Shown one piece after another: positions 6,096 through 7,248 of a DNA stretch of 7,248 nucleotides. Position 1 is the stretch's first letter. The number at the start of each line of letters is the position of its first letter. Location: contig CABUTP010000073.1 of NCBI GenBank assembly GCA_902494545.1, positions 1 through 7,248 of the forward strand, in the 5' to 3' direction. The translations under genes were made by a program, and so were the position numbers. Below the pieces are notes generated by a model, which made no database searches, had not been told where the DNA came from, and worked only from the letters and a program-made list of their open reading frames with translations. This DNA comes from an uncultured Collinsella sp. Its GTDB lineage: Bacteria > Actinomycetota > Coriobacteriia > Coriobacteriales > Coriobacteriaceae.

Positions 6096-6761
6096 CTACG
6101 GCAGGCGCGCCAAACCGTCGACATCCAGAACAAGGATGCGCCCGCGCTTCACCTCGATAAGGCCCTCATCGGCAAGACGACGCAGCACGCGTGTCACCGC
6201 CTCGCGAGCAGAATTGATATCACGCGCCAATTCGTCTTGAGTGATCCGGAGCTCCATCGACTCCGCTGCCCGGCATCGCTCAACCAGATAGTCGGCAACG
6301 CGCTGGTCAAGGCGCCTGAAGAGCATCTGCTGCAGCACGCGAACCACCTGGGAGTAGCGCTGCGCCTCTACTTCGAGCATGAAAACCTTGACGTGGATAT
6401 TAACGTTGGCAAGATGCTCGCAAACACCAATAGGAACAACGAGGAGCGTGGATTCTCGTGTCGCAGTTACGAGCGTGTCGAATGAGATTTGCCGAATAAC
6501 GCACGACGCGGTGGTGACGCAGCATTCTCCCTCACCGAGCCGAAACAGCGTAACCTCCTTGCCCTCCTCGGAAAGAAGGCTGACGCGGATATCGCCGTGG
6601 ACAATGAGGAAGACGCCCGTGCAAGAGCTGTCGCTGCCGCCAATAAGCTGTCCGGCATCAAAGGTGCGCAAGGCGGATTGCCCTAAAACAAGAGCGCGTT
6701 CGTCGTCAGACAAATGCTCCCAAAACGGAAACTTCTTTACGATATCTTGCATCCCGTCCAT
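6096..6761 (-). CDS. Crp/Fnr-family transcriptional regulator with cysteine cluster in the effector domain
   Basis: A 221-residue regulator of normal length for the family. Residues about 10-115 are the cyclic-nucleotide-binding-like beta barrel, 118-150 the dimer helix, 172-215 a winged helix-turn-helix with recognition helix SAREAVTRVLRRL (184-196), keeping the Arg-Glu...Arg pattern of CRP. The phosphate-binding loop of CRP, with its Arg-Ser pair, is replaced by GECCVTTASCVI: Cys80, Cys81 and Cys87. Cys47, Cys114 and Cys163 are also present. The N-terminal four-Cys pattern of FNR is absent, so an FNR-type iron-sulfur cluster is unlikely, and cAMP binding is unlikely. Next to rhodanese and persulfide-reductase genes, sensing of thiol oxidation or persulfide is my inference. 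The ATG at 6761 follows AAAGGAG (6768-6774) by 6 bases; Met4 is a less favoured start. An upstream palindrome may mediate autoregulation. Confidence 0.92.
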   Translation of the reverse strand: MDGMQDIVKKFPFWEHLSDDERALVLGQSALRTFDAGQLIGGSDSSCTGVFLIVHGDIRVSLLSEEGKEVTLFRLGEGECCVTTASCVIRQISFDTLVTATRESTLLVVPIGVCEHLANVNIHVKVFMLEVEAQRYSQVVRVLQQMLFRRLDQRVADYLVERCRAAESMELRITQDELARDINSAREAVTRVLRRLADEGLIEVKRGRILVLDVDGLARLP

Positions 6762-6767
6762 TTGTGG

Positions 6768-6774
6768 CTCCTTT
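6768..6774 (-). promoter_or_regulatory. Ribosome binding site of the Crp-like regulator gene
   Basis: AAAGGAG on the minus strand, 6 bases before the ATG at 6761; it favours Met1 over Met4 as the start. Confidence 0.75.
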
Positions 6775-6862
6775 CCCCATTAGGTTTAATCTAGCAGGAA
6801 AGATGCAGGTGAAAAGGGACGGCGGCATATAAATGAGCTGCCTCCCATTTCTTGGAAACGAG

Positions 6863-6871
6863 AACATAACA
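6863..6871 (-). promoter_or_regulatory. Possible extended -10 element of the regulator gene
   Basis: The minus strand reads TGTTATGTT, an extended -10 (TGn) in front of TATGTT (4 of 6 to TATAAT). The matching -35 position (6886-6891, TTCGAG) is poor and sits inside the 26-bp inverted repeat, as expected of a promoter helped or blocked by a bound regulator. It would leave a leader of about 95 bases before the ATG. Confidence 0.3.
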
Positions 6872-6879
6872 AGAGCAGA

Positions 6880-6905
6880 TTTGATCTCGAAGAATCGAAA
6901 TCAAA
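6880..6905. promoter_or_regulatory. 26-bp inverted repeat upstream of the regulator gene (candidate operator)
   Basis: The half-site TTTGATnTCGA at 6880-6890 is mirrored at 6895-6905 around a 4-base centre; 20 of 26 positions are symmetric. The length and symmetry suit a Crp-family dimer, and the outer TTGAT/ATCAA recalls FNR half-sites, though their separation is far larger than in FNR boxes. The right end overlaps the T-rich tail of the terminator at 6898-6930. Confidence 0.45.
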
Positions 6906-6930
6906 GAGGCCCCGGGAATCCCGAGACCTC
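6898..6930 (-). terminator. Intrinsic terminator of the thioredoxin-like gene
   Basis: In minus-strand RNA, 6930-6920 pairs with 6916-6906 as an 11-bp stem with loop AUU, followed by UUUGAUUU (6905-6898). Two of the pairs (6910/6926 and 6912/6924) are G-U wobbles in minus-strand RNA but would be C-A mismatches in plus-strand RNA, so the element is built for the minus strand. It begins 24 bases after the stop codon at 6955-6957. Confidence 0.75.
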
Positions 6931-6954
6931 CTCAATATACATAGTTCAGCTTGT

Positions 6955-7248
6955 TTATTGCCCGCTATTCGCAATCGCCTGGTCAATAAGCTTGTCGAGT
7001 GCTGCGCGCTGCTCGGCGGAGCTGATGGCTCCCACGATGGGCTCCCCTACGATGTTGCCATTCTGATCGATGACATACGTTGTCGGGAACGAGAACAAAT
7101 TTGACGTGAACTTACCGGCCTCGCTATCCGACTTGAAGCAGATGTTCTTATACGTCACGCCCTTCTTGCTCAGCACGTCCTTGGCATCTGCAATCTCGCC
7201 CTTGTTGCCATCGAGCGTAAAGGAATTGACACCCACGACCTGGCCGCC
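6955..7248 (-). CDS. Thioredoxin-like (TlpA/ResA-type) protein, C-terminal half (5' partial)
   Basis: The frame is open to the right edge, giving 97 residues. The visible part is the second half of a thioredoxin fold: a strand GGQVVGVN, a helix (about DAKDVLSKKG), then FPTTYVIDQNGNIVGEPIVG, where the proline at 7084-7086 is the cis-proline facing the active site, and a C-terminal helix ending ANSGQ. The CxxC motif, and any signal peptide or lipobox, would be upstream, outside the window. TlpA/ResA proteins are usually membrane-anchored and exchange disulfides outside the cytoplasm; localisation cannot be checked here. A GTG at 7236 is only an internal codon. The gene has its own terminator 24 bases after the stop, so it is probably not in one operon with the regulator gene that follows on the same strand. 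Confidence 0.85.
   Translation of the reverse strand, partial: GGQVVGVNSFTLDGNKGEIADAKDVLSKKGVTYKNICFKSDSEAGKFTSNLFSFPTTYVIDQNGNIVGEPIVGAISSAEQRAALDKLIDQAIANSGQ

Overview
The window looks like a chromosomal segment of a G+C-rich, anaerobic, Gram-positive-type bacterium. The genes resemble those of Coriobacteriia such as Collinsella, but that placement rests on my recognition of gene style and G+C content (about 60% in sampled lines of the ABC gene), not on a marker gene. There is no tRNA, rRNA, CRISPR array, insertion sequence or phage gene that I can support.

Layout, left to right: (1) the C-terminal end of an unrecognised plus-strand gene (1-246), clearly less G+C-rich than the rest; (2) a 33-bp near-perfect palindrome (277-309) between the two convergent gene ends; (3) a large minus-strand gene for a MacB-like ABC transporter, with ATPase and FtsX-type permease in one chain and a very large extracytoplasmic insert (308-3559); (4) a 372-bp non-coding gap (3560-3931) rich in hairpins; (5) a minus-strand set reading crp-like regulator (6096-6761), 149-bp gap, single-domain rhodanese (5626-5946), then a CoA-disulfide/persulfide reductase with a fused C-terminal rhodanese domain (3932-5623); (6) the C-terminal half of a thioredoxin-like (TlpA/ResA-type) gene entering from the right edge (6955-7248), followed by a recognisable terminator.

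The functional core is the regulator-rhodanese-reductase set. Rhodaneses carry sulfane sulfur on a cysteine, and CoADR-rhodanese fusions reduce CoA- or small-thiol persulfides and disulfides with NAD(P)H. The two enzyme genes are 2 bases apart and almost certainly co-transcribed. The regulator has lost the cAMP-binding residues of CRP and carries a Cys-Cys-x5-Cys cluster in the matching loop, so a thiol- or persulfide-responsive switch is a reasonable inference. Inverted repeats upstream of both the regulator and the rhodanese are candidate operators. The neighbouring thioredoxin-like gene fits a thiol-redox theme but has its own terminator. The ABC transporter appears unrelated.
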